In this document: one piece after another, positions 6,999 to 13,956 of the stretch
How the letters are laid out: each line of letters opens with the position of its first letter
Numbering within the stretch: the first letter of the stretch is position 1
The notes under the pieces: model-generated
Told to the model about the DNA's origin: nothing
The model's input: the letters and a program-made list of their open reading frames with translations, nothing else
The model's database searches: none
Program-made: the position numbers and the translations under genes
Source: Polynucleobacter sp.
GTDB lineage: Bacteria; Pseudomonadota; Gammaproteobacteria; Burkholderiales; Burkholderiaceae
NCBI GenBank assembly: GCA_023253245.1
Contig: JALRHB010000022.1
Span: 1 to 14,241, forward strand
DNA length: 14,241 nucleotides
Reading direction: 5' to 3'

Positions 6999-7718
6999 AT
7001 GAGATCCCTGACCGCTTATCAAGAAGTAAAGCAAAAGATCACTGAGGATCTGGTCAGGGGTCGTTATCCAATGGGGCAGGCTTTACCTGCTGAAAAGGAT
7101 CTATCAAAAGAGTTGGATGTATCTATAGGAACCCTGCGTAAGGCTGTGGATGAGCTTGTAGCAGAGGGTATTGTTGTTCGACGCCAAGGCAGGGGTACCT
7201 ATGTTGTTGAGCATGACCTCAAAAGATTGCTCTATTATTTTTTTCATGTAGTTAAACATGATGCAGAAAAAAAAGTTTATCCAAAAGTAGAACTCGCCTC
7301 TTTAAATAGTGCAGTTGCCAATAAGGAGGAGGCTAGCAAGCTCCGGATCAAAGAGGGGTCTCCTGTTTGGAGAATTACTAACCGCCTTTTTTTAGAAGGG
7401 CGTTGTGTCATGATCGATCAGATTACTTTAGATAAAAAACGCTTCAAGAATCTAACGCGCTCGGACTTTGTTGATCGTACTGGCAGTATTTATCAAATGT
7501 ATCAGGCGCAATACAGACAGACAGTCGTTCGGAGCAGTGAGCGTTTGCGTGCTGGTGTAGCAGGAAAGCAGTATGCCGAGTGGTTGGGTTTGAACCCAGA
7601 TTCACCAGTATTGATTATTAGAAGGGTTGCTTTAGGTTTGCAGGATGATCCTATAGAGTGGCGTGTTTCAACGCTCAATACCGCTCAGCATGAATACTTT
7701 AGTGAGTTAGTGGCTTGA
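6999..7718 (+). CDS. GntR-family (HutC/UTRA subfamily) transcriptional regulator of the suy operon
   Basis: This 239-aa cytoplasmic regulator has an N-terminal winged helix (PF00392, about residues 1-70) with the recognition region LSKELDVSIGTLRKAVDEL and the wing RRQGRGTYVV. An UTRA effector domain (PF07702) runs from about 90 to 235, ending in a typical HutC-like segment (SPVLIIRRVALG, then EWRVSTLN). Such proteins are usually repressors released by a substrate or intermediate of the genes they control. It lies between suyB (9 bp gap) and the exporter gene (4 bp gap), so it is probably autoregulated, and the inverted repeats over the comC promoter at 4322-4361 are the best candidate site. 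A plausible inducer is sulfolactate or sulfopyruvate (inference). The ribosome site before the ATG is weak, which suggests coupling to suyB translation. Confidence 0.88.
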   Translation: MRSLTAYQEVKQKITEDLVRGRYPMGQALPAEKDLSKELDVSIGTLRKAVDELVAEGIVVRRQGRGTYVVEHDLKRLLYYFFHVVKHDAEKKVYPKVELASLNSAVANKEEASKLRIKEGSPVWRITNRLFLEGRCVMIDQITLDKKRFKNLTRSDFVDRTGSIYQMYQAQYRQTVVRSSERLRAGVAGKQYAEWLGLNPDSPVLIIRRVALGLQDDPIEWRVSTLNTAQHEYFSELVA

Positions 7719-7722
7719 TTTC

Positions 7723-8712
7723 ATGTTAAGCAAAACCCATAAAAATGTTCCAGGCCTGTTGGTTTGCCTGGTCATCGCCATGTCTACCAGTTTTCTATCT
7801 CAGAACTATGGTGGTCCCCAGTTACTGTATGCCTTGCTTATTGGCTTATCGCTGCATTTCTTATACCTCAATGAAACAGTCAGACCCGGAATTGATTTTT
7901 GCGCCAAAACAGTTTTACGTTTAGGCGTGGCCTTATTAGGTATCCGTATTACTTTTGCCGATATCAGTGCAATTGGTATTCATACTGGACTCATTGTCAT
8001 CTTTGCGGTAGCGACTACTGTGAGTCTCGGCTACTTTTTAGCTAAATTTCTCAAGTTGTCGCCAGATTTTGGATTAATTGCTGGGGGTTCTGTTGGAATC
8101 TGTGGTGCTTCTGCAGCACTGGCAGTGGCATCTGTATTACCGAAGACCAAAGAGAATGAGCGTTTTACTTTACTTGTAGTGGTTGGGGTTACCGTTTTAT
8201 CTACTATTGCAATGGTCGTCTATCCCTTTGCTTTGCAGCTACTTGATATTGCCGCTTTACCAGCAGGTATTTTTTTAGGGGCAACGATACATGATGTTGC
8301 TCAGGTGGTGGCTGCAGGAATGTTGTTTGGCCCAGAAGCCGGCGATGTGGCAACCGTGGTCAAGTTATTTCGAGTAGCTTTATTGCTCCCAGTAGTTCTT
8401 GTGATTTCGATTTTCTTTGGTGCCGAAAAATCATCGCAGAAAATAGGTTGGGGGAGCCTGCGCTTAATCCCAACATTCTTATTGGGCTTTGTGGCTCTGT
8501 CGGTGATAGCGTCGATGCAAATATTGCCAAGTGGTGTTGCGCAGTCGATTGGAGGGGCATCGCGCTGGATGCTCGTCATTGCAATTGCCGCTGCAGGCCT
8601 GAAAACCAATTTTCAGGAATTAGCTAAGTTGGGTTGGCAACCGGTGGTGATGTTGGTTGTTGAAACTCTCTTTATTGCTGCGATCGGTCTGGTGTTTATT
8701 GCCAATTTCTAA
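7723..8712 (+). CDS. PF03601 (YeiH-like) putative sulfite/sulfate exporter
   Basis: This 329-aa integral membrane protein has about ten hydrophobic helices and belongs to the family annotated as putative sulfate exporters (PF03601, E. coli YeiH). Signature stretches are GGSVGICGASAALAVAS (residues 121-137) and GIFLGATIHDVAQVVAAGM (182-200), separated by a helix, and FRVALLLPVVLV thereafter. From memory, members of this family accompany sulfo-lyase genes in other sulfonate-degrading bacteria and are proposed to remove the sulfite released. Here it starts 4 bp after the regulator stop, and no Shine-Dalgarno is evident, which fits translational coupling in the comC-suyAB-gntR unit. Sulfite export is the natural job in this context, but the transported ion has not been shown by anything in the sequence. 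Confidence 0.82.
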   Translation: MLSKTHKNVPGLLVCLVIAMSTSFLSQNYGGPQLLYALLIGLSLHFLYLNETVRPGIDFCAKTVLRLGVALLGIRITFADISAIGIHTGLIVIFAVATTVSLGYFLAKFLKLSPDFGLIAGGSVGICGASAALAVASVLPKTKENERFTLLVVVGVTVLSTIAMVVYPFALQLLDIAALPAGIFLGATIHDVAQVVAAGMLFGPEAGDVATVVKLFRVALLLPVVLVISIFFGAEKSSQKIGWGSLRLIPTFLLGFVALSVIASMQILPSGVAQSIGGASRWMLVIAIAAAGLKTNFQELAKLGWQPVVMLVVETLFIAAIGLVFIANF

Positions 8713-8721
8713 CAGCAAGCA

Positions 8722-8886
8722 TTATATGTAGGAGTTTTCGAGCTCTTCCATTTTGATGGTAGTCATCAAGAACAATATTCGACGCTGGAAATTCTTACGT
8801 TCTGCCACATTTTCTTGGGGCAGACTGTCGTGCTCGCGTAAAAGATTTGTAATGATTGGGTTGTAATACTCACGTACGGGGGACAT
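8722..8886 (-). CDS. Small hypothetical protein (54 aa) downstream of fpr
   Basis: An open frame of 54 codons plus TAA reads from the ATG at 8886 to the stop at 8722. AAGGA (8893-8897 on the complement) stands six bases before the ATG, a well-placed ribosome site. The product begins MSPVREYYNPIITNLLREHD and ends KMEELENSYI; it is charged and predicted helical (an ERKNFQRRILFLMTTIKMEE stretch), with no signal peptide or membrane segment. It fills most of the gap between the exporter gene and fpr, on the fpr strand and about 100 bp after fpr, so it may be co-transcribed with it. I do not recognise a family. The composition and ribosome site argue for a real gene, but chance cannot be excluded for so short a frame. 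Confidence 0.55.
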   Translation of the reverse strand: MSPVREYYNPIITNLLREHDSLPQENVAERKNFQRRILFLMTTIKMEELENSYI

Positions 8887-8990
8887 CTCATTTCCTTGTT
8901 CAATATCTTGTTAAAGAGAATGTAGCAAGGCGATGATGGGCGCACAAGAAATTTATATCTATAACTTAATTACTTCTAGGTATATAGATT

Positions 8991-9767
8991 TTATTTCTCC
9001 ACAAACGCTCTTTCAAAAACATAGTCGCCCAACTGGCCGAGGCTCGGGGAGACCTTGAAACCTTTAGCATCAAGCATCTCCGCAGTTTCTTTTAGCATCG
9101 ATGGACTGCCGCAAATCATGGCACGATCAACTGCAGGGTCAAGTGGTGGTAAACCAATATCCTTAAATAGCTGTCCAGATTCAATTGCGGTAGTAAGCCT
9201 GCCGGTATGTTTGAAGGCCTCGCGAGTTACCGTAGGGTAATAGATTAGCTTTTCACGAATAATTTCGCCAATATATTCATCTTGGGTCAACTCGTTTTTA
9301 ATGTAATCCCCATAAGCTAGTTCGCTAACTAAGCGTACGCCATGAATGAGGATTACTTTCTCAAACTTTTCGTAAGTTTCTGGATCCCGAATAATGCTCA
9401 TAAATGGAGCTAATCCAGTACCAGTGCTAAAAAGATAGAGATGCTTGCCTGGATTTAAGTCATCTATCACAAGAGTACCAACAGACTTCTCGCTAACTAG
9501 GATGGGGTCACCCACTTTAATTTTCTGCAGACGAGAGGTAAGTGGGCCATCCTGAACTTTGATGCTAAGAAACTCCAAATGCTCCTCGTAATTTGGGCTA
9601 GCAACACTATAGGCTCGCACTAATGGTTTGCCTTCAACTTCTAAGCCAATCATCAAAAAATGACCGCTACGAAAGCGTAAGCCCTTGTTTCTGGTGGTTG
9701 TGAAGCTAAAAAGGGTGTCATTCCAGTGGTGAACGCTCAGAACGGTTTCGGTGTTATAGGCAGCCAT
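8991..9767 (-). CDS. fpr: Ferredoxin--NADP+ reductase
   Basis: This 258-aa cytoplasmic FAD enzyme moves electrons between NADPH and ferredoxin or flavodoxin. It closely resembles the Pseudomonas Fpr type from the N-terminal LSVHHWNDTLFSF to the terminal ERAFVEK (252-258). The FAD motif RAYS is at 51-54, the NADP-binding STGTGLAP at 114-121, and the nicotinamide-side CGSPSML segment lies near the C-terminus. The gene is divergent from the membrane protein and cysI genes. The sulfite reductase here has no CysJ flavoprotein partner in the window, so Fpr with a ferredoxin is the likely electron source for CysI. That link is inferred from neighbourhood; Fpr also serves other pathways. No ferredoxin gene is seen in the window. 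Confidence 0.95.
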   Translation of the reverse strand: MAAYNTETVLSVHHWNDTLFSFTTTRNKGLRFRSGHFLMIGLEVEGKPLVRAYSVASPNYEEHLEFLSIKVQDGPLTSRLQKIKVGDPILVSEKSVGTLVIDDLNPGKHLYLFSTGTGLAPFMSIIRDPETYEKFEKVILIHGVRLVSELAYGDYIKNELTQDEYIGEIIREKLIYYPTVTREAFKHTGRLTTAIESGQLFKDIGLPPLDPAVDRAMICGSPSMLKETAEMLDAKGFKVSPSLGQLGDYVFERAFVEK

Positions 9768-9918
9768 AAATACTTGAATAATGTGGTGTAAACCTTAATT
9801 ATCCTCATTCTGAGAACAGCCCTATAGATATAAAAGTACTTAGCTTATAAAAAAGGATTCTTTTACACCTACAAGATATATCCATAAGATCCCCTTATAT
9901 TCAATTAAGGGAAATATG

Positions 9919-10191
9919 ATGTCTGCAAGTTCTGTAAGTGAAAAGTCTTTATTCTTGGCTCTAGCCCAAATTTTTTTGGGCGTCTCCCTTCTGGGCCTAT
10001 CCAGTTATTTGGCGCTAAATAGCGGTAGTTATTTGGAAGTTTTGAACCAAAATGACCTCAATCAATTTCATGTCTTTGGTTTGTTGGTTTGCCTCAGTTT
10101 TCTTTCTGGGATATTCCTGATTGCTCAGCATGTATTAGCCCAAGATCGCGTCCACGTTGATGAGGAATTTGAAAAGGCTATGGGCTATTGA
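9919..10191 (+). CDS. Small two-helix membrane protein, unknown function
   Basis: This 90-aa protein has two hydrophobic segments, about residues 11-32 (LFLALAQIFLGVSLLGLSSY) and 51-73 (FGLLVCLSFLSGIFLIAQHV), joined by a polar loop. It ends in an acidic tail, DRVHVDEEFEKAMGY. Two adjacent ATGs exist at 9916 and 9919; AAGGGA (9907-9912) is six bases before the second and only three before the first, so I take the second. It lies between divergent fpr and cysI in the same direction as cysI, with 132 bp before cysI. I do not recognise a family. The location invites a role linked to sulfur metabolism, perhaps transport or redox support, but nothing in the sequence shows this. Confidence 0.7.
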   Translation: MSASSVSEKSLFLALAQIFLGVSLLGLSSYLALNSGSYLEVLNQNDLNQFHVFGLLVCLSFLSGIFLIAQHVLAQDRVHVDEEFEKAMGY

Positions 10192-10243
10192 CGGTGTGGG
10201 TTTGAACGCCTTTTCCCATATTGGGCTGGCGAGGATAAAAATT

Positions 10244-10269
10244 TCTATATATCCATAAACATATATAGA
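10244..10269. promoter_or_regulatory. Inverted repeat TCTATATA-N10-TATATAGA upstream of cysI
   Basis: Perfect 8-bp arms (10244-10251 and 10262-10269) flank a 10-base spacer, 55-80 bp upstream of the cysI start. The left arm and spacer contain ATATATCCATAA (10247-10258), which recurs exactly at 9876-9887, upstream of the small membrane protein gene. The position and dyad form suit a LysR-type activator site such as CysB, which controls cysteine biosynthesis genes in proteobacteria. Chance is not negligible in such AT-rich DNA. Confidence 0.4.
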
Positions 10270-10323
10270 TACAACATTTAATTATTTGTTGAAATATATC
10301 TGCGGCTAGACAATACCTCTGCT

Positions 10324-12069
10324 ATGTATAAATACGACCATATTGACCAAACTCTAGTAGATCAGAGGGTTGCCCAATTTAGAGATCAAGTCGAGCGTCG
10401 CCTAAATGGCAGTCTCGCCGAGGAAGAATTTCGACCGCTGCGTCTTCAGAACGGCTTGTACCACCAGCGCCATGCTTATATGTTGCGTGTTGCCATTCCC
10501 TATGGCTTGTTAAGTTCCGAGCAGCTGCGCACACTTGCTTTCATTGCGGATAAATTTGATCGCGGATATGGTCATTTCACAACTCGTCAAAATATTCAAT
10601 TTAATTGGGTGGAGTTGGAGCAGACTCCCGATATCCTGACTGAGCTTGCTAAAGTCGAGATGCATGCCATTCAAACTTCTGGAAACTGCATCCGAAATAT
10701 TACGAGTGATGCCTTTGCCGGGGTCGCGGCTGATGAATACGTTGACCCTAGACCCATCTGCGAGTTACTTCGCCAATGGTCCACCTTGCATCCAGAATTC
10801 GCTCATTTACCACGTAAGTTTAAGTTCGCGGTTAATGGCGCCAAAGAGGATCGCACAGTATTGCTTTGTCATGATGTAGGTATTGAGCTCCAAAAAAATC
10901 TAAACATCAACCAAGGTGAATTAACAGCGAATATCTACGCAGGCGGTGGTATGGGGCGCACGCCGATTTTGGGTTCATTGATTAAAAAAGATTTGCCTTG
11001 GCAATTGCTGCCTAGTTACTTGACTGCACTGCTACGTGTATATAACCGTTTTGGAAGGCGAGATAATCTCTATAAAGCACGCATTAAGATCTTAGTTAAG
11101 GCACTAGGCCCAGAAGAATTTGCGCGCCAAGTGGAGGATGAATGGGCTCAACTGCACAATGACACCAAACAGAGTAAAGATAACTTCACGCAAGCTGAGT
11201 GGGAGCGTGTTGCTAAGCACTTTACCAAGCCTAGCTACAAGACACTTTCAGGATTAAGTGAGGAGCAATTACAGTCTCATGCCGATTTAAAGCCAGGGGC
11301 CAATGAGAGGATTGCATTTACTCGCTGGCTAGAGCGCAATGTAAAGCCGCACCAAGTACCTGGTTATGCCTCAGTCATTCTGTCGCTTAAGCCCCATGGC
11401 ACCGCGGCTCCTGGCGATGCCACTAGCGCACAAATGAATGCCATAGCGGATTTGGCGGATCAATATAGTTTTGGTGAATTGCGGGTGACCCATGAACAAA
11501 ATTTGGTCTTGGCTGATGTTGAGCAGACTAGCTTGCTGAATTTGTGGCGGGCAGCCAAAAATTACAATCTTGTGCTACCCAATATTGGTTTTTTGACCGA
11601 CATCATCGCCTGTCCTGGTGGCGATTTTTGTTCTTTAGCCAATGCTAAATCTCTGCCAATTGCTAAGGCAATTCAAGAGCGCTTTGATGATCTAGATTAT
11701 TTACATGACTTAGGTGATATCACCTTAAATATTTCTGGCTGTATCAACTCTTGTGGCCATCATCATGTTGGCAATATTGGCGTGCTTGGTGTTGATAAGG
11801 ATGGGGAAGAGTGGTACCAAATTACCTTGGGTGGCGATCAAGGAAATGATGCTTCGATCGGAAAAGTCATTGGACCATCTTTTTACGCTAATGAAATACC
11901 AGATGTAATGACTAACATCATTAACTCTTATGTGGAGCGACGTTTGCCAGGCGAGCTATTTATCGAGACCTATCGTAGATTGGGTATCGCTCCATTTAAG
12001 GATGCTGCTTATAGACGTAGTGGTAAATACGCCAAGGGCGTGGTTAATGCTGAGTTAGCTCAGTTCTAA
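10324..12069 (+). CDS. cysI: Sulfite reductase (nitrite/sulfite reductase hemoprotein, sirohaem and 4Fe-4S)
   Basis: This 581-aa hemoprotein of the nitrite/sulfite reductase family has two ferredoxin-like/NIR_SIR repeats and performs the six-electron reduction of sulfite to sulfide in the cytoplasm. The coupled sirohaem/4Fe-4S ligands are complete: C430 and C436 in CPGGDFC, and C473 and C477 in CINSC. Residues shaping the sirohaem pocket are seen in HFTTRQNIQFNW. Nitrite reductase is the alternative, but the downstream DUF934 gene is the usual sulfite reductase companion, and sirohaem synthesis genes follow. Electrons probably come from ferredoxin via the neighbouring Fpr, as no cysJ is present. 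There is no convincing Shine-Dalgarno before the ATG; the start is kept because the N-terminus MYKYDHIDQTLV looks typical of the betaproteobacterial protein. Confidence 0.93.
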   Translation: MYKYDHIDQTLVDQRVAQFRDQVERRLNGSLAEEEFRPLRLQNGLYHQRHAYMLRVAIPYGLLSSEQLRTLAFIADKFDRGYGHFTTRQNIQFNWVELEQTPDILTELAKVEMHAIQTSGNCIRNITSDAFAGVAADEYVDPRPICELLRQWSTLHPEFAHLPRKFKFAVNGAKEDRTVLLCHDVGIELQKNLNINQGELTANIYAGGGMGRTPILGSLIKKDLPWQLLPSYLTALLRVYNRFGRRDNLYKARIKILVKALGPEEFARQVEDEWAQLHNDTKQSKDNFTQAEWERVAKHFTKPSYKTLSGLSEEQLQSHADLKPGANERIAFTRWLERNVKPHQVPGYASVILSLKPHGTAAPGDATSAQMNAIADLADQYSFGELRVTHEQNLVLADVEQTSLLNLWRAAKNYNLVLPNIGFLTDIIACPGGDFCSLANAKSLPIAKAIQERFDDLDYLHDLGDITLNISGCINSCGHHHVGNIGVLGVDKDGEEWYQITLGGDQGNDASIGKVIGPSFYANEIPDVMTNIINSYVERRLPGELFIETYRRLGIAPFKDAAYRRSGKYAKGVVNAELAQF

Positions 12070-12074
12070 AAAAT

Positions 12075-12617
12075 ATGAATCATCAAATTATCTATTACCC
12101 CAAAGACGCTAAGCCGTCCTTGATTGTCAATGAGTGGCAAGTATGGGATGGCGAGTGTAATGGAGGTGGCATACCAGATCTGGAGTATGGCTTACATAAA
12201 GTGCTGGTGCCATTTCATTGGTGGCTGACTCACCATAAGAATGCTGATATCTGGGCCCGCGCTCAGGAAGGGAAAATCGGCGTGTGGTTTGCGGCCGACG
12301 ATGACATTCTGCAGCACTCTGAAGTTATTGAAGAGGGTAAATCACTCTGGCCAGTGGTCGGAGCACACTTTCCAGTTTTTAGGGACGGCAGAAGCTTTAG
12401 TACTGCCGCTCTACTTAGAGATCGCTTTGAGTGGCAAGGTGAGGTGCGTGCTATTGGTGATGTCTTGATTGACCAGCTCTTGCAAGGTGCCAGAGTGGGT
12501 TTTGACAGTTTTGAATTGCGACCAGACCAGAACATAGATATTGCCCTTAAGCAATTTAATCTTTACAGTTTCGCTACCCAAAATAGCTGGCGCGATCAAC
12601 GCGCCACTATAGCTTAA
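12075..12617 (+). CDS. DUF934 domain protein, sulfite reductase companion
   Basis: This 180-aa protein is of the DUF934 family (PF06073), which in proteobacteria is found almost invariably just after a cysI-type sulfite reductase gene and is presumed to help its assembly or electron delivery. The conserved C-terminal core is visible: FPVFRDGRSFSTAALLRDRF, then GEVRAIGDVLIDQLLQGARVGFDSFELR. A tryptophan-rich stretch (HWWLTHH) precedes it. It starts five bases after the cysI stop with little ribosome site, so translation is probably coupled. In related genomes cysH usually comes next; here cobA follows after 19 bp. Confidence 0.9.
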   Translation: MNHQIIYYPKDAKPSLIVNEWQVWDGECNGGGIPDLEYGLHKVLVPFHWWLTHHKNADIWARAQEGKIGVWFAADDDILQHSEVIEEGKSLWPVVGAHFPVFRDGRSFSTAALLRDRFEWQGEVRAIGDVLIDQLLQGARVGFDSFELRPDQNIDIALKQFNLYSFATQNSWRDQRATIA

Positions 12618-12636
12618 GTCATTGAGAGAATAGTCC

Positions 12637-13497
12637 ATGTCTAGACCCAATCTCTCAGAGCCAGGCAAAGTTTTCTTAATTGGCGCAGGCCCTGGTGCCG
12701 CAGATCTGATTACTGTGCGTGGTGCAAGATTGTTAGCCCGGGCAGATATTGTGTTTCATGACGCCTTAGTTGATCCTGAAATGTTGGATCTCTGTCCGCA
12801 AGCGATTAAGGTGGCCGTTGGCAAACGTTGCGGAAAGCTTTCTTCTGCACAGCATTTTATTAACAAACGTCTAGTTGATGCCGCATCTCAATTTAAAACT
12901 GTTGTTCGATTAAAAGGCGGTGACCCCATGATTTTTGGGCGTGCTGATGAAGAAATCCAGGCCCTAAAAGATCGCAACATTCATGTAGAGGTGGTACCTG
13001 GAATTACTGCAGCCTTAGCTGGCGCTGCAGCTATACAGCAATCACTTACCTTACGCGGCGTTAGTAGAAGCGTTGCCTTTGTAACCTTGGCTCAGAGCCA
13101 GGAATTAAATACTGAAATCCTACCAACATCAGAGAACGCCCCTCTAACGCAGCCCAATGCTGATACTTTGGTGTATTACATGGGGCGTAAGGATGCGGTA
13201 AAAATTGCTAAGCAATTAATTGCGAGGGGAGCGCACCACAATAGAGAAACTCCCGTACATATTCTAGAGGCCGTCAGCACCAAAAGTGAACGACATTGCT
13301 CCAGTACTCTCGGGCAATTAGCTGATGGTCATGCAAACAACTGGTTTAACCTCTCCTCTCCTGCGCTCATTATGATTGGTGAGGCCCTAAGGGAAAGTGC
13401 AGAAGTTTTTCCCCAGGGATTAAATGGATCTTGCGGCCAAAGAAATGATAGCTTGCAGGACAGCCTCATCCTCGCCAACAGCCGGTATATCGCTTAG
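12637..13497 (+). CDS. cobA: Uroporphyrinogen-III C-methyltransferase (SUMT)
   Basis: This 286-aa enzyme of the tetrapyrrole methylase family (PF00590) uses SAM twice to turn uroporphyrinogen III into precorrin-2, the first committed step to the sirohaem needed by CysI. Motifs are GAGPG (16-20), ITVRGARLLARADIVFHDAL (25-44), VRLKGGDPMIFGR (90-102) and VPGITAALAGAAA (120-132), with YYMGRKD later. It is a stand-alone SUMT, lacking the dehydrogenase/chelatase half of CysG; the chelatase is supplied by the convergent cbiX. The last 25 residues lie in DNA shared with the cbiX 3' end and look like an unconserved tail. A GAGAGAA stretch (12623-12629) precedes the start. It belongs to the cysI-DUF934 transcription unit. 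The symbol cysG is also used for this gene. Confidence 0.92.
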   Translation: MSRPNLSEPGKVFLIGAGPGAADLITVRGARLLARADIVFHDALVDPEMLDLCPQAIKVAVGKRCGKLSSAQHFINKRLVDAASQFKTVVRLKGGDPMIFGRADEEIQALKDRNIHVEVVPGITAALAGAAAIQQSLTLRGVSRSVAFVTLAQSQELNTEILPTSENAPLTQPNADTLVYYMGRKDAVKIAKQLIARGAHHNRETPVHILEAVSTKSERHCSSTLGQLADGHANNWFNLSSPALIMIGEALRESAEVFPQGLNGSCGQRNDSLQDSLILANSRYIA

Positions 13498-13782
13498 GGT
13501 AATTTCAGGAAATTTTGCACGACAATTGGCAAGAAGGGTGGGGAAGTCATTGCGTAAATGGCCGCCCTGACCGAAAAAGACTGGAAGAACGGCAATTTCT
13601 TTGACTCCTTGGCTTGCCAAGGAACCGACTGCTGATTCGAGACTTGGATTCATCATTTCTAAAAATGCAAGCTCAACTAGCACATCTGGATGCTGTGCCA
13701 CCCATTTATCTTTCAAGCGGTCAAAGGGTTCGCGCCACCGAATGTCGCGAGCGCCGTGGCCAAATAAAATGAGAGCTTTCAT
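13420..13782 (-). CDS. cbiX: Short-form sirohydrochlorin chelatase (CbiX/SirB-like)
   Basis: This 120-aa single-domain CbiX protein (PF01903) inserts ferrous iron (or cobalt) into sirohydrochlorin. The two metal-site histidines of the family are visible: H9 in LILFGHGARD and H75 in PVFFGQGGHLRND. The length is that of the short, homodimeric form, half of the two-domain enzymes. AAGGA stands four bases before the ATG on the minus strand. The gene is convergent with cobA and overlaps it by 78 bp, with codon boundaries aligned on both strands. The overlapped C-terminus here (DIPAVGEDEAVLQAI) resembles the conserved family ending, so cbiX is probably the constrained partner. Iron rather than cobalt is inferred from the sulfite reductase context. 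Confidence 0.88.
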   Translation of the reverse strand: MKALILFGHGARDIRWREPFDRLKDKWVAQHPDVLVELAFLEMMNPSLESAVGSLASQGVKEIAVLPVFFGQGGHLRNDFPTLLANCRAKFPEITLSDIPAVGEDEAVLQAIISLAARSI

Positions 13783-13956
13783 TTAGTCCTTATGATTGAG
13801 ATTTTTTATAAGCTTCGAAGCCTACTCTAAATTTGAGTAAGCATCTTTATTCATATCATAGCGGTATAAGCGCTTTTCAAAAAGACGGTGAATTTCAGGT
13901 GGCTATCACTTGTTGATAAGAGTAGACTGTAAATTCATTGATATGAGGGCTTTTGC

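Noticed and set aside
10215..10225. CCCA-TAT-TGGG hairpin after the small membrane gene as a terminator
   Set aside because: The stem is only four base pairs and no T-run follows.
10324..12069. Assimilatory nitrite reductase instead of sulfite reductase
   Set aside because: The DUF934 companion and the sirohaem genes downstream, with no nitrate or nitrite genes nearby, favour sulfite reductase.
12411..12668. Minus-strand frame across the DUF934-cobA junction
   Set aside because: It is antisense to two well-supported genes and has no recognisable content.
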